A DNA stretch of 64,000 bases from Dastarcus helophoroides (GCA_028583605.1 CM053325.1:38367435-38431434), one strand, 5' to 3'; shown: positions 27,101-34,589, counted from the first letter of the stretch. Translations and numbers: made by a program. Notes: generated by a model from the letters alone, not told the origin.

Positions 27101-30100
27101 TTTTTAAAAGAAGTCAAAATTTTCACAAAATGAAAAAATGGACATTTTTAAGTTTAGAAAAACGAAATTTAAATGATATGTTGAATTTAAAAAAAGTCAA
27201 TATTTCAAGAAAAAAATGAAATCTTAATAAAAGCGGAAATTTTGAAAAATCGAAAATTGCAAATTAAGTAAAAATCTTCAAAAAAAGGTAAAGATTTTCA
27301 AAAAAAGTAAAAATATTGAAAAAATATTGAAATTTTTTAAAAAAGCAAAAATATTTTTGAAAAGTGGTTTTGCGTTAAAACTTTGAAAAAAGTGAATATT
27401 TTTGATAGTTGAAATTTTTATAACTGAAATTTTGTAAAAAACTGAAAACTTTCAAATAAGGTGGAAATTTTTTTAAAAAGCAAGTTTTTTTAAAAACGTG
27501 AAAACTGAAAAATGGCAAGTTTTAAAAAAGTTAAAATTTTGAAAAAAGTTAATATACATACAGTCGACTCCCGCTAAAGTTGCGCCCGTTAAAACTGTCC
27601 GCTCGTTAAAGTTGTCAGAATTCGATCGTTGAAGTTGCGCGGATATTCCCACACTCTAATTTTCGATCAACAAATTGTACTTTCGAGTTTTAGCGCCACT
27701 TTTTAATAATCCACTCAACTGATCAAGGAACAATAAAACATATATATTTTTCTACAATGGAAGGGATAACGGGAAGAAGCAACTTTAACGGTCGATCCGC
27801 TACGGTGAACGCAACTTTAGAGCGAGTCTACTGTGATACCTAAATAATATAATATACAGAATGGACCATAAGTAATGGTACACAGAGCAATGGTGGATTT
27901 TTCGAATAAAAATAATGTGATTTAGCTAGATTTACCTTATACCGAAAGTTGATATTAACAGAGATACAGGGTGTCAAAGCTGAAAAAAAATTCGATTTTT
28001 TCTTATAACTATTAAATGAATTGTAATATGGTCACGAAATTTGGCACAAGGGGGTTTCATAAGTCGAAAAACTCTAATTTGCTAACGTATTACCAATAGC
28101 TGATAGGGGGCGCTACCTGCGATATCCTGCATAATTCTAAATCATCATAACTTTTTTGTGCACCCACGTATATTAATTTTAAATGGGTTATTTTATTTCT
28201 CCATATTTTTTACGTAAAAAAGGTGTACTTTCTGAAAGTTTATAGGAGCAACCGTTTCCAAGATATTTGCCTTTAAAGCTTGACGTGCCTTGGTTTTAAA
28301 TTACTAAGATATTAAATTTTCGAAGTTTAAAAAAAAAGTAATAATAAGACAGTCTTGAAGCTAATTTATGTCAAATATTACTTTGCTGATAATATTATTA
28401 CCTAAATTTTCAAAATCTCAATAAAGAAAATCCAAAAAATGGAGACGTAATTTATTTTCTAACATTAGAGATGTCAGATATGTTCTCTGAGTCCGCACAA
28501 GAAAATGTTAGCAGTTTGGGTAGTCAAAGCAGATATTTGGAGATAAATTTCAATAAAAGACAGCCAGATTTTTAATTGTTTACAATCCCTTTACATGAAA
28601 AAGGTCATTTCCCACATACTTATTTCTGAAAATAAATTTTGTTTTGGTATTTTATTTAAATTTCTTTTAGAAATTTAAAAAACATGTGTAATAATAATGT
28701 TAGTAGAGTAATATTTGATATAAACTAGTTTAGAGTTAGTTTTATTACTTTTGTTTTGAAACCTACTGCGAAAAGTTCACATTTACATAACTTAAAACAA
28801 ACGTACGGCAAACTTTGAAGGCAAATATCTTCAAAACGGTTGCTTGTATCAACATTTAGAAAGTATCCCTTTTTTTTCGTAAAAAATGTAGGTAAATAAA
28901 TATATTTATTTAAAATAAGTGTACATGAAGGCACAAAAAAGTTATGATGCTTTAGAATAATACAAGATAGCGCAGGTGGCGCCCCCTTCGAGTTACGACA
29001 ATCTATTAGCAAATTAAAATTTCTTAATCAAAGAAACTTCCCTGTGCCAAATTTCTTGTCGATAGTGAAATGTGTTCATCAGTTATGCGAAAAAATCACT
29101 ATTTTTTTTAACTTTGACACCCTGTATCTCTGTTAATATCAACTTTTGGTATAAGGCAAATGTGGCTAAATCACGTTATTTTTATACGAAAAGTCTACTC
29201 TTGCTCTATGCACCATTACTTATGGACCACCCTGTATATTACATATTTTCGAAAGTTAAAATCTTCAAAAAAGTAGAATTTTAAGAAAAAGTAGAATTTT
29301 ACGAAAAAGGTGGTAGATTTTCAAATAAGGTGGAATTAAAAAAAAGATCGATATTTTTTTCAATAAAATAAAAATTTAAAATTTTCAGAAAAACATAATA
29401 TTTCAAAATAAGTGAAAACTTCTAAAAGTTCAAAAATTTTTGAAATTTGTAAAAAGTCAATGTTTTTAAAAATGTTAATAGTTTTAAAAAAGCAGAATAT
29501 TTCAAAGAAAGTAGAAATTTACGATAAAATAAAAATTTAGAGAAAAAGACAAAATTTTGAAAAAAATTTTTAGCAAGCACCAAAACTTTTAAAAAAGTGG
29601 AAATTTTGAGATAGTTGAAATAAGACAAAATTTCGCGAAAAAGTTTAAAATTAAAGAAAAATTGGAAAATATGAAAATGAAAAATTTAAAATGTCAAAAT
29701 TTTCAACTAAGTCGATATCTTCATAAACGTAAAAACTAACAAAATTAAAATTTCAAAAAAAAGTTGAATTGTGAAATTTTTTCAAGGGCTCAATTTTCAA
29801 AAGCAGAAATTCTAGAAAAGTTGAAATATTTAACTGGGTAAACTTTTCAAAAAAAAGTCAACCAACTATTTGAAAAAGTAACATAATTAAAATTTAAAAA
29901 AAAGTTTTATATTATTTTTTAAAAAATTCAAATTTAAAATTTTGAAGAAAAGAGTGTAAATTATTTATCAAAGAATCTTTTTAAGTTGGAATTTCTCAAC
30001 ACTCAACAGAAAGTCAAAATTTCGAAAAAAAAGATATTTTTTTTTAAAGTCGAATTTATTAAAAAATAAAAATCAAATTCAACAATTCAAGAGAATTAAT

Positions 30101-31164
30101 GTTCTCAAAAGTCCAAACTTTCAAAAAATTCAAGTTCAAAAAAAGAAATAAAATGTTTTTTAAAAATCAAATTTAAAAACAGTCAGACTTGTAAAAGAGT
30201 TCAAATTTCGAATTAAAATTTCGAAAAAATGTCAACATTTTCCAAAAACTTCAAAATTTCGACTTAAGTCAAAATATCAAAAAAAAAAATTGAGATATTG
30301 AAAAGACAATTTTCAAAGTAGTTGAATTTTCCAAAAAAGCAAATTTTAATAAAGACCAAAATGATTTTAAGAAAGTAAAAAAGCCAAAATTTAAAAGAAA
30401 TTGAAATTTTTAAAGTCAAAATTTCTAGAAAAAATTAAAATTTTGGGAGTCGAACAACAAAAGGTCGACATTGTGAAAAAAGTGGATATTTTAAAATGTC
30501 AAAATTTTCGAAATGAGCCAAAAGTTTTAAGAAAAATGGAACTTTTCAAAAAAGTGGGAATCTTCAAAAGGGTGACCCGGGAATCTTTTTTTTTCACATA
30601 GAAGAAGGCGCGAGTATCAGCTAGTATTTATATAAATTTCTATGAATTAGATTTGGGAACATTAGTAATGTTATAGTGAGTATACCTTCCAATGAAGTAT
30701 TAATCAGGTTAAAGTCGAGTATGCCAAATTGACGAGATCTAATAAGATCGAAACCAGGTTTTGGCTTCCAATCTATGAATCTGATAAATCTGCCCACCTA
30801 TTGATCTATGCTTTAGAATAAATTGTCAGTTTTTATATATAATAATTAGCTAATAGTAGATTTAGCAATGATCGCTGTGATTTCAGGCTACTGGGGTGAC
30901 GTACTATATGGCACCCGCCTTGATTTGCGCTTATGCAGCAGCTCTGATTGTTTCCTGCTTCTTCAGCGTCTATAAGGTAGGTTATTCCACTTAAATAAAA
31001 TTTTAAAGCAACAGAAATGTGTGTTTTAGTCCTCCGTTGATACGATCTTCATATGCTTCTGCGAGGATACTTTGCTTCACGATGGCATGACCAAGCCTTA
31101 CGCCATGCCAAGAGGTCTGATGCAATTCATTGAAGATTCCAAAGCTGTATTGAACAGTAAATAA
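4767..31164 (+). CDS. Choline transporter-like protein (SLC44/CTL family), 11 exons, 5' end missing
   Basis: Eleven exons join in frame with GT-AG introns to give 499 residues and a stop: 4767-4903, 4958-5029, 9660-9714, 9799-9862, 14987-15095, 15177-15384, 15687-15919, 20677-20906, 21553-21719, 30887-30976, 31030-31164. The reading is diagnostic of the CTL family (Pfam choline transporter-like): GYDDCGNVCGV near the start, a CIP motif before the second membrane segment, then strings of hydrophobic helices, and near the end FICFCEDTLLHDG and PYAMPRGLMQFIED. Family members are multi-pass plasma or organelle membrane proteins that move choline or related cations; the substrate of this paralogue cannot be read. 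The N-terminal cytosolic stretch and first helix must lie left of the window; the next gene (56196) shows what they should look like. The cysteine-bearing loop is short (ECVDTCTHKY then IDHFCIPNGD). The introns, up to 9.2 kb, are packed with mobile DNA. Confidence 0.9.
4958..5029 (+). CDS. CTL gene 1, coding exon B
   Basis: Reads YLALKQQDTLEIKKECVDTC followed by THK, the cysteine-bearing part of the large first loop. The acceptor is TTTTTAG. The donor GTAAGT lies inside an apparent TAGTAAGT, so the last two bases (TA) are completed by the next exon to a Tyr codon rather than a stop. Confidence 0.8.
6362..6640. repeat. Palindromic Penelope-associated repeat, two arms
   Basis: The left arm (6362-6495, minus orientation) and the right arm (6512-6640, plus) are inverted copies of one another. 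Each runs from a hairpin CTGAAGATGA...GAAA, through a GTTAGAGCA word and CTTGGTTTCA, and the left arm continues to a GGAACGGACTGG-like end. The same unit flanks the Penelope-like element near 54194-54330 and recurs near 59456. Confidence 0.65.
6526..6566 (+). ncRNA. Hammerhead-like hairpin, extra-base variant
   Basis: The order is stem I CUCU, core CUGAAGA, one extra U, a helix GAUA/UAUC, then GAAA, short stem III ACG/UGU, U, and stem I AGAG. This is the type I hammerhead order except for the extra base between the core and stem II. Activity is unknown. The minus-strand sister at about 6453-6490 is more decayed. Confidence 0.4.
8774..9650. other. Intron sequence without recognised gene
   Basis: AT-rich and partly TACTAAA-repetitive (8940-9350). 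Bases 9530-9615 are homologous to 14150-14245 and include a decayed copy of the same hammerhead-like hairpin. The open frame at 9393-9581 shows no recognisable protein. Confidence 0.5.
9660..9714 (+). CDS. CTL gene 1, coding exon C
   Basis: A 55-base exon after TTTTCTAG, reading (Y)TLIDHFCIPNGDPDLVKE up to the donor GTAAGA. CIP is the conserved cysteine motif at the end of the extracellular loop. The phase fits exon B directly, so no extra loop exon is needed in the 4.6-kb intron. Confidence 0.75.
9799..9862 (+). CDS. CTL gene 1, coding exon D
   Basis: Reads DIRKDISNAWWAIFVSVLIS, then LG. It holds the conserved D...W region and the start of a membrane helix. Acceptor TTTGCAG, donor GTGAGT. 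Confidence 0.85.
10036..11105. repeat. T-rich degenerate array, inverted copy of the GTCGAAATTTT family
   Basis: The reverse complement of this stretch is the same A-rich array seen at 2740-4440 and 29245-30640. Its unique end (here at 10036-10112, inverted) matches the tail at 30570-30640, including the word GAAGGCGCG.GTATCAG. A CTTTTGTGGGGGCAGATA boundary follows on the other side. Confidence 0.6.
11700..12132 (-). pseudogene. LINE ORF2 C-terminal remnant
   Basis: The minus strand reads KLSKALGLLTA, then a frame break, HLIKLNLAESDRC, LCGTEKETSLHIVCACPNLA. This is the post-reverse-transcriptase region of Jockey/R1/CR1-like non-LTR retrotransposons, normally of the form LTGH..L..HL..L......C..C......ET..H...C. 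Stops and a missing GH show it is dead. Confidence 0.6.
12180..12790. repeat. Low-complexity AT-rich array
   Basis: Degenerate TTTTGACTTTTTC and AAATTTCGAC words in both orientations, of the same general composition as the longer arrays. No gene seen. Confidence 0.45.
12810..13883. mobile_element. 1.07-kb long-inverted-repeat element
   Basis: The left 200 bases and right 240 bases are inverted copies. They start AAGGTGATTCTAGAAGTAGT and end with its complement, and both contain GAAGGTTAGTTC and GCGAAACGTGTACAGAT-like words. The middle has no recognisable protein. No clear target duplication could be read. Confidence 0.65.
13936..14070 (+). repeat. Two direct repeats, 90-base period
   Basis: The 45-base block starting GAGTTTCGCTTCTGGTATGG recurs 90 bases later with about five changes. 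Function unknown. Confidence 0.6.
14154..14196 (+). ncRNA. Decayed hammerhead-like hairpin, extra-base variant
   Basis: GUUC, then CUGAAUA, a GCCC/GGGC helix, GAAA, ACGU as stem III, C, and GAAC closing stem I. The order is that of a type I hammerhead, but the core G8 is U and extra bases precede stem II, so activity is unlikely. A relative lies near 9540. Confidence 0.35.
14276..14840. repeat. MITE-like sequences with AATCTAAACGCACCCT ends
   Basis: A 110-base palindrome (14276-14384) with CTCTCTGACATAA/TTATGTCAGAGAG arms is followed by AATCTAAACGCACCCTAAA. That word recurs at 14815-14832 in the same orientation. It looks like overlapping or partial MITE ends. No gene. Confidence 0.45.
14987..15095 (+). 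CDS. CTL gene 1, coding exon E
   Basis: Almost wholly hydrophobic: LTLFTVALYRYCVSFVVW, then FVLIASLVLFYLLTASL. It completes one helix and makes most of the next. Acceptor TTTCCAG, donor GTAATT. Confidence 0.85.
15177..15384 (+). CDS. CTL gene 1, coding exon F
   Basis: Contains WYLYLTVPTEESKGGL, a helix (FWAIIITIVSGFFTMMLVGL), a basic loop (HKKIRL) and IIQLFKEASVAILAMPSI, a conserved family stretch. Donor GTAAGT. Confidence 0.9.
15687..15919 (+). CDS. CTL gene 1, coding exon G
   Basis: Contains two long hydrophobic helices and the conserved WYCQFVIDCQYMIVSGGISS region followed by WFFTS, which aligns with the WxxxFIxACQxxxVAGAVxxWYF signature of the family. Acceptor TTTTTAG, donor GTAAGT. Confidence 0.92.
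15920..17114. other. Intron stretch, degenerate repeats only
   Basis: AT-rich intron DNA. A solitary hAT-like end lies near 16239 (GGGCTTCGAACCGAAACTA). The open frame at 16051-16257 has no recognisable product. Confidence 0.4.
17317..17359 (-). ncRNA. Type I hammerhead ribozyme, retrozyme unit 1
   Basis: On the minus strand: stem I ACCAAA, core CUGACGA, stem II GAUCU-AACA-AUAUU (one mismatch and one GU pair), GAAA, stem III ACC/GGU, cleavage base C, stem I UUUGGU. Predicted cleavage lies between 17323 and 17322. All invariant core bases are present; the stem II mismatch may weaken it. Confidence 0.75.
17694..17736 (-). ncRNA. Type I hammerhead ribozyme, retrozyme unit 2 (intact)
   Basis: Minus strand: stem I ACCAAA/UUUGGU (6 pairs), CUGACGA, stem II GAUCU/AGAUU with loop AACA, GAAA, three-pair stem III ACC/GGU, cleavage after GUC (between 17700 and 17699). 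Every catalytic position matches the hammerhead consensus. The distance to the first ribozyme is 377 bases, the predicted RNA monomer length. Confidence 0.85.
18556..19314. mobile_element. Fold-back element, left half, cut by another repeat
   Basis: Matches 27857-28660 base by base with small differences: the start CAGGGTGGACCATAAGTAAT, GATACAGGGTGTCAAAG, CTTGACGTGCCTTGG and TATTTGGAGA. It runs to the centre of the element (GGTATTTTATTTAAATTTCTT) and then changes abruptly into the hammerhead-bearing repeat. A 40-base gap in the left arm lacks the GGGGGCGCTACC word of the other copies. Confidence 0.75.
19315..19745 (+). repeat. Hammerhead-bearing composite repeat, copy a (headless)
   Basis: From a T-rich lead through TTCCTCATTGTTCCCTTTCC, the ribozyme, and the conserved tail (AAGTGACGTTT, ATATCACGTAGTCGCATTTC, CAAACTGGGCCGAAGAAATG). 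The tRNA-like head found in other copies is absent. Confidence 0.75.
19408..19454 (+). ncRNA. Hammerhead ribozyme, copy a, core mutated
   Basis: Same fold as 58977-59023: stem I GCACUG/CAGUGC, stem II GCUC/GAGC, stem III ACAUC/GAUGU. The core reads CUGACAA instead of CUGACGA, so the essential G8 is A. Predicted inactive. Sense orientation in a CTL intron. Confidence 0.7.
20311..20571. mobile_element. MITE, TTGAAGGGTGCAGGCAAA ends, copy 1
   Basis: A 261-base element with inverted ends TTGAAGGGTGCAGGC...GCCTGTACACTTCAA. The interior shares TTAGCAGATGATGCAGGTAA-like sequence with the copy at 32525-32723. No coding capacity. Confidence 0.65.
20677..20906 (+). CDS. CTL gene 1, coding exon H
   Basis: Contains FNFHLGTAAIGALILVLTRM (the family HLGTVAxGS motif), the loop NERMRYLINSCLSNIESVLK and FFSRNAYILTG (the NAYI/N-A-Y motif). 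Ends with one base of a Gly codon before GTAATT. Confidence 0.9.
21009..21408. repeat. Tetranucleotide microsatellite (TATG)n then (TACGTATG)n
   Basis: About 400 bases lie 100 bases after a CTL exon. The left third is pure TATG. From about 21154 alternate units become TACG, then an impure end. Long open frames on both strands (MYVCMYVC..., THIHTYIH...) are repeat artefacts, not proteins. Confidence 0.98.
21553..21719 (+). CDS. CTL gene 1, coding exon I
   Basis: Reads ALHGEPFFKSGKRAAKLMYG, then NLKEVVALNSLGHLVLIMS and a helix EVLIVMISGIIAIFICM. This is the conserved region F..AAK.A...L. Preceded by a poly-T acceptor ATAG; donor GTAAGT. Confidence 0.9.
22160..23174. mobile_element. 1.0-kb element with about 42-base inverted ends
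   Basis: The left end CTAGTCCCCCAAGACTGTTT (to about 22201) and the right end (23134-23174) are inverted copies of about 42 bases, sharing TTTTTGATCATTGCGT.CTGTGCGCA. The interior holds a decayed zinc-finger segment on the minus strand. The class is uncertain. Confidence 0.65.
22600..22900 (-). pseudogene. Zinc-finger (C2H2/BED-like) fragment inside a transposon
   Basis: The minus strand reads FSCKSTFTSNSNLRRHLRTK then HPAEEGPFVK, a stop, ICDIC, a stop, KNFNQKNQISFHLRHSHE and KKCPICDYSDLNLKIN. These are decayed Cys2His2-type fingers; SNLRRHLRTKHP is also typical of BED fingers in hAT transposases. In-frame stops make it non-functional. It may be the transposase N-terminus of the host element or a captured gene piece. 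Confidence 0.5.
24032..25134. mobile_element. 1.1-kb element with about 45-base inverted ends (AAGCTAGGGTTTCCTAC)
   Basis: The left end AAGCTAGGGTTTCCTACAGA, then ACGGTAACGTAAAAGA, is mirrored at 25090-25134. A second internal TTTCCTACAGAACG occurs near 24134. The interior is AT-rich with no coding capacity. The flanks (TTAA left, TTTAA right) suggest, but do not prove, a TTAA target. Confidence 0.65.
25140..25660 (+). repeat. Hammerhead-bearing composite repeat, copy b
   Basis: A partial head (AAGAGCATGTAAATTCGAC, CTCTCGGAGTAGTTGTTTCT, GTGGATCGGGCTTCAAATAT), the middle, the ribozyme, and a tail to CCACCATGAAGAAT near 25670. It follows the 24032-25134 element directly and runs into a LINE fragment. 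Confidence 0.75.
25363..25409 (+). ncRNA. Hammerhead ribozyme, copy b, core mutated
   Basis: Stem I GCACUG/CAGUGC, CUGACGA and stem II GCUC/GAGC are intact, but the invariant GAAA is AAAA (G12 to A) and stem III has a mismatch (ACUUC/GAUGU). Predicted inactive. Sense orientation in a CTL intron. Confidence 0.7.
25672..26001 (-). pseudogene. LINE reverse transcriptase fragment
   Basis: The minus strand reads CISPTLFKIYIDNIITEWK, then LYADDLVLFAETENHLHRH, MYALQNICQEYDM, a stop, ISTNETRTMAFSGKYP and VRTKIVLNNTALEQEHFKYL. This is reverse transcriptase motif B (G/CISPTLF), the catalytic YADD box and the following conserved region of an insect endonuclease-reverse-transcriptase type LINE. One in-frame TAA and truncation on both sides mark it as dead. 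The 130-codon open frame on the opposite strand is its shadow. Confidence 0.8.
26035..27550. repeat. A-rich degenerate array, copy 2
   Basis: About 1.5 kb of AAAAATTTTGAAAAAGTCGAAA-like variants on the + strand. The 121-codon minus-strand open frame (Phe-rich) at 26547-26912 is a composition artefact. Confidence 0.6.
27561..27833. mobile_element. pogo-like MITE, 273 bases
   Basis: The left end CAGTCGACTCCCGCTAAAGT and the right end CTTTAGAGCGAGTCTACTG are inverted copies with a few changes. CAGT termini and internal TTAAAGTTGC words are typical of pogo/Tigger-derived MITEs. The left flank is TA; the right flank is TG, so a TA duplication would be imperfect. Confidence 0.65.
27857..29234. mobile_element. 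Complete fold-back element, 1.38 kb, TATA flanks
   Basis: The ends CAGAATGGACCATAAGTAAT and the complement CAGGGTGGTCCATAAGTAAT are outermost. The two arms stay recognisably inverted for about 500 bases, with shared words GATACAGGGTGTCAAAG, GGTGTACTTTCTGAAAG-like and AAAAGTTATGATG, around a unique centre of roughly 300 bases. Both flanks are TATA (27853-27856 and 29235-29238), consistent with a TA-type target. No protein. Partial copies lie at 18556-19314 and 32731-33841. Confidence 0.8.
29245..30640. repeat. A-rich degenerate array, copy 3, with unique tail
   Basis: The same word family as 2740-4440. It ends with GTGACCCGGGAATCTTTTTT, ACATAGAAGAAGGCGCGAGT and ATCAGCTAG, a tail shared with the other two full arrays. 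Confidence 0.6.
30705..30815 (+). repeat. Single diverged retrozyme copy
   Basis: Homologous, in reverse orientation, to 17265-17370. It matches through the ribozyme and on into TTCCAATCTATGAATCTGAT and CCACCTATTGATCTATGC. It is a truncated monomer without a second unit. Confidence 0.7.
30723..30765 (+). ncRNA. Degenerate hammerhead ribozyme (retrozyme copy 3)
   Basis: Stem I GCCAA/UUGGC and stem II GAUCU/AGAUC are perfectly paired; relative to the 17.7-kb copy both show compensatory or pair-improving changes. The core begins UUGACGA instead of CUGACGA (C3 to U), so it is predicted inactive. Sense orientation, 120 bases before a CTL exon. Confidence 0.65.
30887..30976 (+). CDS. CTL gene 1, coding exon J
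   Basis: A 90-base exon reading ATGVTYYMAPALICAYAAAL, then IVSCFFSVYK, the penultimate membrane helix. It lies after a 9.2-kb intron filled with repeats. Acceptor TTTCAG, donor GTAGGT. Confidence 0.88.
31030..31164 (+). CDS. CTL gene 1, last coding exon K
   Basis: Reads SSVDTIFICFCEDTLLHDG, then MTKPYAMPRGLMQFIEDSK and AVLNSK stop. The DTIFICFCED and YAMP...L..FI words are the C-terminal signature of CTL proteins. The stop TAA is at 31162-31164. Confidence 0.92.
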   Translation, partial: SSVDTIFICFCEDTLLHDGMTKPYAMPRGLMQFIEDSKAVLNSK

Positions 31165-31342
31165 GAGTAACATTATTCCCTATTCGTAATTGTGAAGAAG
31201 CAAATTTTGGTTGAAATGAAACGCTATAATGGATTATATAGAAGTACTACAAATTACAAAAACTGCCGTCTTTTCTATTTTTTTAATGTTTTAAATCTGA
31301 AGTTGATTTAATTTGATAAAAATGTATGTAATGTGTATTTTT

Positions 31343-31348
31343 AATAAA
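31343..31348 (+). promoter_or_regulatory. Poly(A) signal of CTL gene 1
   Basis: AATAAA lies 179 bases after the stop codon in AT-rich sequence, the first good signal downstream. Confidence 0.6.
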
Positions 31349-31984
31349 AACACCTTTAGTGAAACGTTTTATGAATATACTAGTAGTGCTCCCAAAGTTC
31401 TTTAGACGAAATCTATGGAGCCACGTGACAGTTCTCAAGGAACTCTTATAACTTTAAAAATGGTGTACTTCCCACTTCCCATACAAACTCAAGTCTCTTA
31501 TTTTACCCCCTTAAGGGCTGAATTTCCAATAACCTTTAATTATAAACAGTAGCCTAGACACGAATTTTTATATTTCTTATTTCAAAAACTTCCATACAAA
31601 TTTTCATCCCATATTTGACACCCTTAGGGGAGGATTTTTTCCATTTCTTCACAAAATTTCTAGTTTAATAGTTCATCTTTTAAATTGACAAATTAATCAT
31701 TTGAGGGAAATTTTGACAGTTTCCGTTTACTTAAGTTTAGATTTTAATTTTGCATCGCAGATCTTTTCCCGGTAATTTAAGAAGGGCTTTTTAAATTCAC
31801 TCGTGACTTACTGAAATGCTTATTTTTTATTTTTAATATTTCGCTTAAAATTTCAATTTTTTAAATAATTGTTATTTTATTTTCTCGACATCGAATTTAT
31901 AGAGGTTTTTAAAATATCGAGGTTACATTTTTCGAAAATTTTGAAAATACAGTAAAACTTCTCCGTAGCGACCACCAAATATTG

Positions 31985-32125
31985 GTGGCGCTACAAAAGG
32001 ACGCGGACATTTGGGCGCGCGACAATAGGACGCTGACATTTGGACGCGCGAAAAAGGTCGCGAACATTTGGTCGTACGACAAAAGGACGAGGGCGACAAA
32101 TGGTCTCGGGATAATTGAACTCACG
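31985..32125 (+). repeat. Subterminal tandem repeat, about 31-base unit
   Basis: About four units of the type GGACGC.GACATTTGG.CGCGCGACAAA. One related unit lies inverted at the other end of the host element (near 34280). GC-richer than its surroundings; possible transposase-binding repeats. Confidence 0.6.
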
Positions 32126-32524
32126 AAATAAGGTCGCATGTAAGTAGAATGTTATAGCCAGAAGTAAATAAAATAGATTATTTAAATTATACAGGTTTAA
32201 CCTCAGGTGATACAAAAAAATGGCGCACACTAGGCGATTTTGTTTTCTTTTTTGTCACTTTTTGCATGTATTCAACTTGATGTAGGGTCTTTTTAAAAGG
32301 GTGTACGAAATAAAATTTTATATTTTTAAATAGAAAACCAAATATATTTGGTAATGGGCTATACAGCAAGAGAAAATACCATTAAATGTTAAATAATTTG
32401 AATTTAGGCTTGTGAATGGTGGTAACTTTAAACACGTTAATTTAAGCTGTTTTATTTTAATTATTATAATATTTTGTTTGTTATGCTAGCGTTTCAACTC
32501 GTTTAATCACACAGAACAAGTAAA

Positions 32525-32723
32525 ATGAAGGGTAGAGCCAAAATAAATAGTTTTGAGAAAAGCCAGTTCTAAGATGTAGATTGTCTATCATTTCTTCATT
32601 ATCACTCCTAACTTGGTGGTTCTAGACCAAATAAAACTTTACTCCATTGGTTAGCAGATGATGCAGGTAACTCATTTTTGGAAAAATTTGACTTATATCG
32701 CCTTCTTTGCCTGCACCCTTCAA
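32525..32723. mobile_element. MITE, GAAGGGTGCAGGC ends, copy 2
   Basis: Homologous to 20311-20571, including AGCAGATGATGCAGGTAACT and the right end CTTTGCCTGCACCCTTCAA. The left end is diverged. Confidence 0.6.
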
Positions 32724-32730
32724 ATATTTT

Positions 32731-33841
32731 TTATAATTCTAAATCAGCATAACTTTTTTGTGGACCCACGTATATTAATTTTAAATGGGATATTTTATTT
32801 CACCATATTTTTTACCTAAAAAAGGTGTACTTTCTGAAAGTTGATACAAGCAACCGTTTCCAAGATATTTGCCTTTAAAGCTTGACGTGCCTTGGTTTTA
32901 AATTACTGAGATATTAAATTTTCGAATTAGGTTTGAAAAAAAAGTAATCATAAGACAGCTTTGAAACTAATTTATGTCAAATATTACTTTACTGATAATA
33001 TTATTACCTAAATTCTGAAAATCTCAATAAAGAAAATTCAAAATATTAAGACATAATTTATTTTCTAACATAGAGATATCAGATATGATCTCTGAGTCCG
33101 CACAAGAAAATTTTAATAGTTTGGGTGATCAAAGCAGATATTTGGAGATAAATTTCAATAAAAGACAGCCAGATTTTTAATTGTTTACAATCCCTTTACA
33201 TGAAAAAGATCATTTCTCACATACTTATTTTTGAAAATAAATTTTGTTTTGGTATTTTATTTAAATTTACTTTAGAAATTTAAAAAATTTGTGTAATAAT
33301 AATGTCAGTAAAGTAATATTTAATATAAACTATTTTACAGTCAGTTTTATTACTTTTATTTTGAAACCTACTGCGAAAAATTCATATTTATATAAGTTAA
33401 AATAAACGTACGCCAGACTTAGTAAGGCAAATCTTTTGAAAACGGTTCGTTGTATCAACATTTAAAAAGTATACCTTTTTTACGTAAAAAATGTAGGTAA
33501 ATAAAACTATCTATTTAAAATAAGTGTACAAGAAGTCACAAAAAAGTTATAATGCTTTACAATAATACATGGTAGCGCAGGTGGCGCCCCCTATGAGTTT
33601 CTGACAATTTGTTAGCAAATTAGAATTTCTTGACCAAATAAACCCCCCTATGCCAAATTTCTTGTCTATAGTGAAATGTGTTCATCAATTATGCGAAAAA
33701 AATCACAATTTATTTTTCAACTTTACACCCTGTATCTCTGTTAATATCAACTTTGGTATAAGGTAAATGTGGCTAAATCACGTTATTTTTATACGAAAAA
33801 TCTACTCTTGCTCTATGTACCATTACTTATGGTCCACCCTG
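32731..33841. mobile_element. Fold-back element, left end truncated
   Basis: Matches 28128-29234 of the complete copy, including the right terminus (GGTCCACCCTG at 33841), but lacks the first 270 bases of the left arm. It abuts the MITE at 32525-32723. Confidence 0.75.
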
Positions 33842-34589
33842 TATAATTGATTAATTATGAAAAACATTATTGTTCACTTATTCTTCCGCTCATGGCAAAC
33901 TGATGCCATAACAACATAACCTCAACTTTTCTTCATATCTTTTGAATAACTTGTCGTTGGCGATCCTAAGGACATCTATCAAAATTATCTTTTAGGTACC
34001 TGCTAGATGTCAGTGATCTGTCGACTAAGAAAAGTTATCTAAATCTTAACATTTCTGTGGCTCTAAAGTCATCGCTATAATGATATCTTCAAGATATTTT
34101 TCTGATTTAGGTGCTGTACGGGAACCTATTTGACTGGTGTTGCAATTAAAAGGGTGTCAACACTAGCAAAACTAAACAAAAAATAGTTAAAATTAAAATT
34201 AAATAATTTACATTAACTTAAATATTCAAAATAACCGTCATTCACAAGTCAAAATTACTTATCACTTATTATTGACGTTTGCGACCAAATGTCTGCGTCC
34301 TTTTGTCGCGCGACTAATTGTTTACGATCTTTTGTCCTAGAACCCCAAAGATTTCATGGAAATTTGGCCGCTAGGAGTGGTAACTGCTTTGGAGGGAAAA
34401 ATGAAATAAATACACTAGTTTTACCACAGTTAATTCAGTAAAAGTATGTCTACACATATTATACTTTTTGGATTTAAGACAGCTTCTATTTGATTAATTA
34501 TGCCAAGTATTCAATAAGAAAACTATATTGTATTTCAGTAACTAATATAGGAGAATACGAGGGTAAATCAAATATGAATCGAAAATTGT

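Larger units (their letters stand above)
31950..34386. mobile_element. Composite pogo-like element with nested insertions
   Basis: The left end CAGTAAAACTTCTCCGTAGC, then GACCACCAAAT, is mirrored at 34386 by CAGTTACCACTCCTAGCGGC, then CAAATTT. Both sides carry words such as AAAAGGACGC.GACATTTGG and GTCGCGCGACAAAA just inside. Within it lie a tandem repeat, a MITE (32525-32723) and a fold-back copy (32731-33841), so most of the 2.4 kb is later insertion. Confidence 0.55.
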
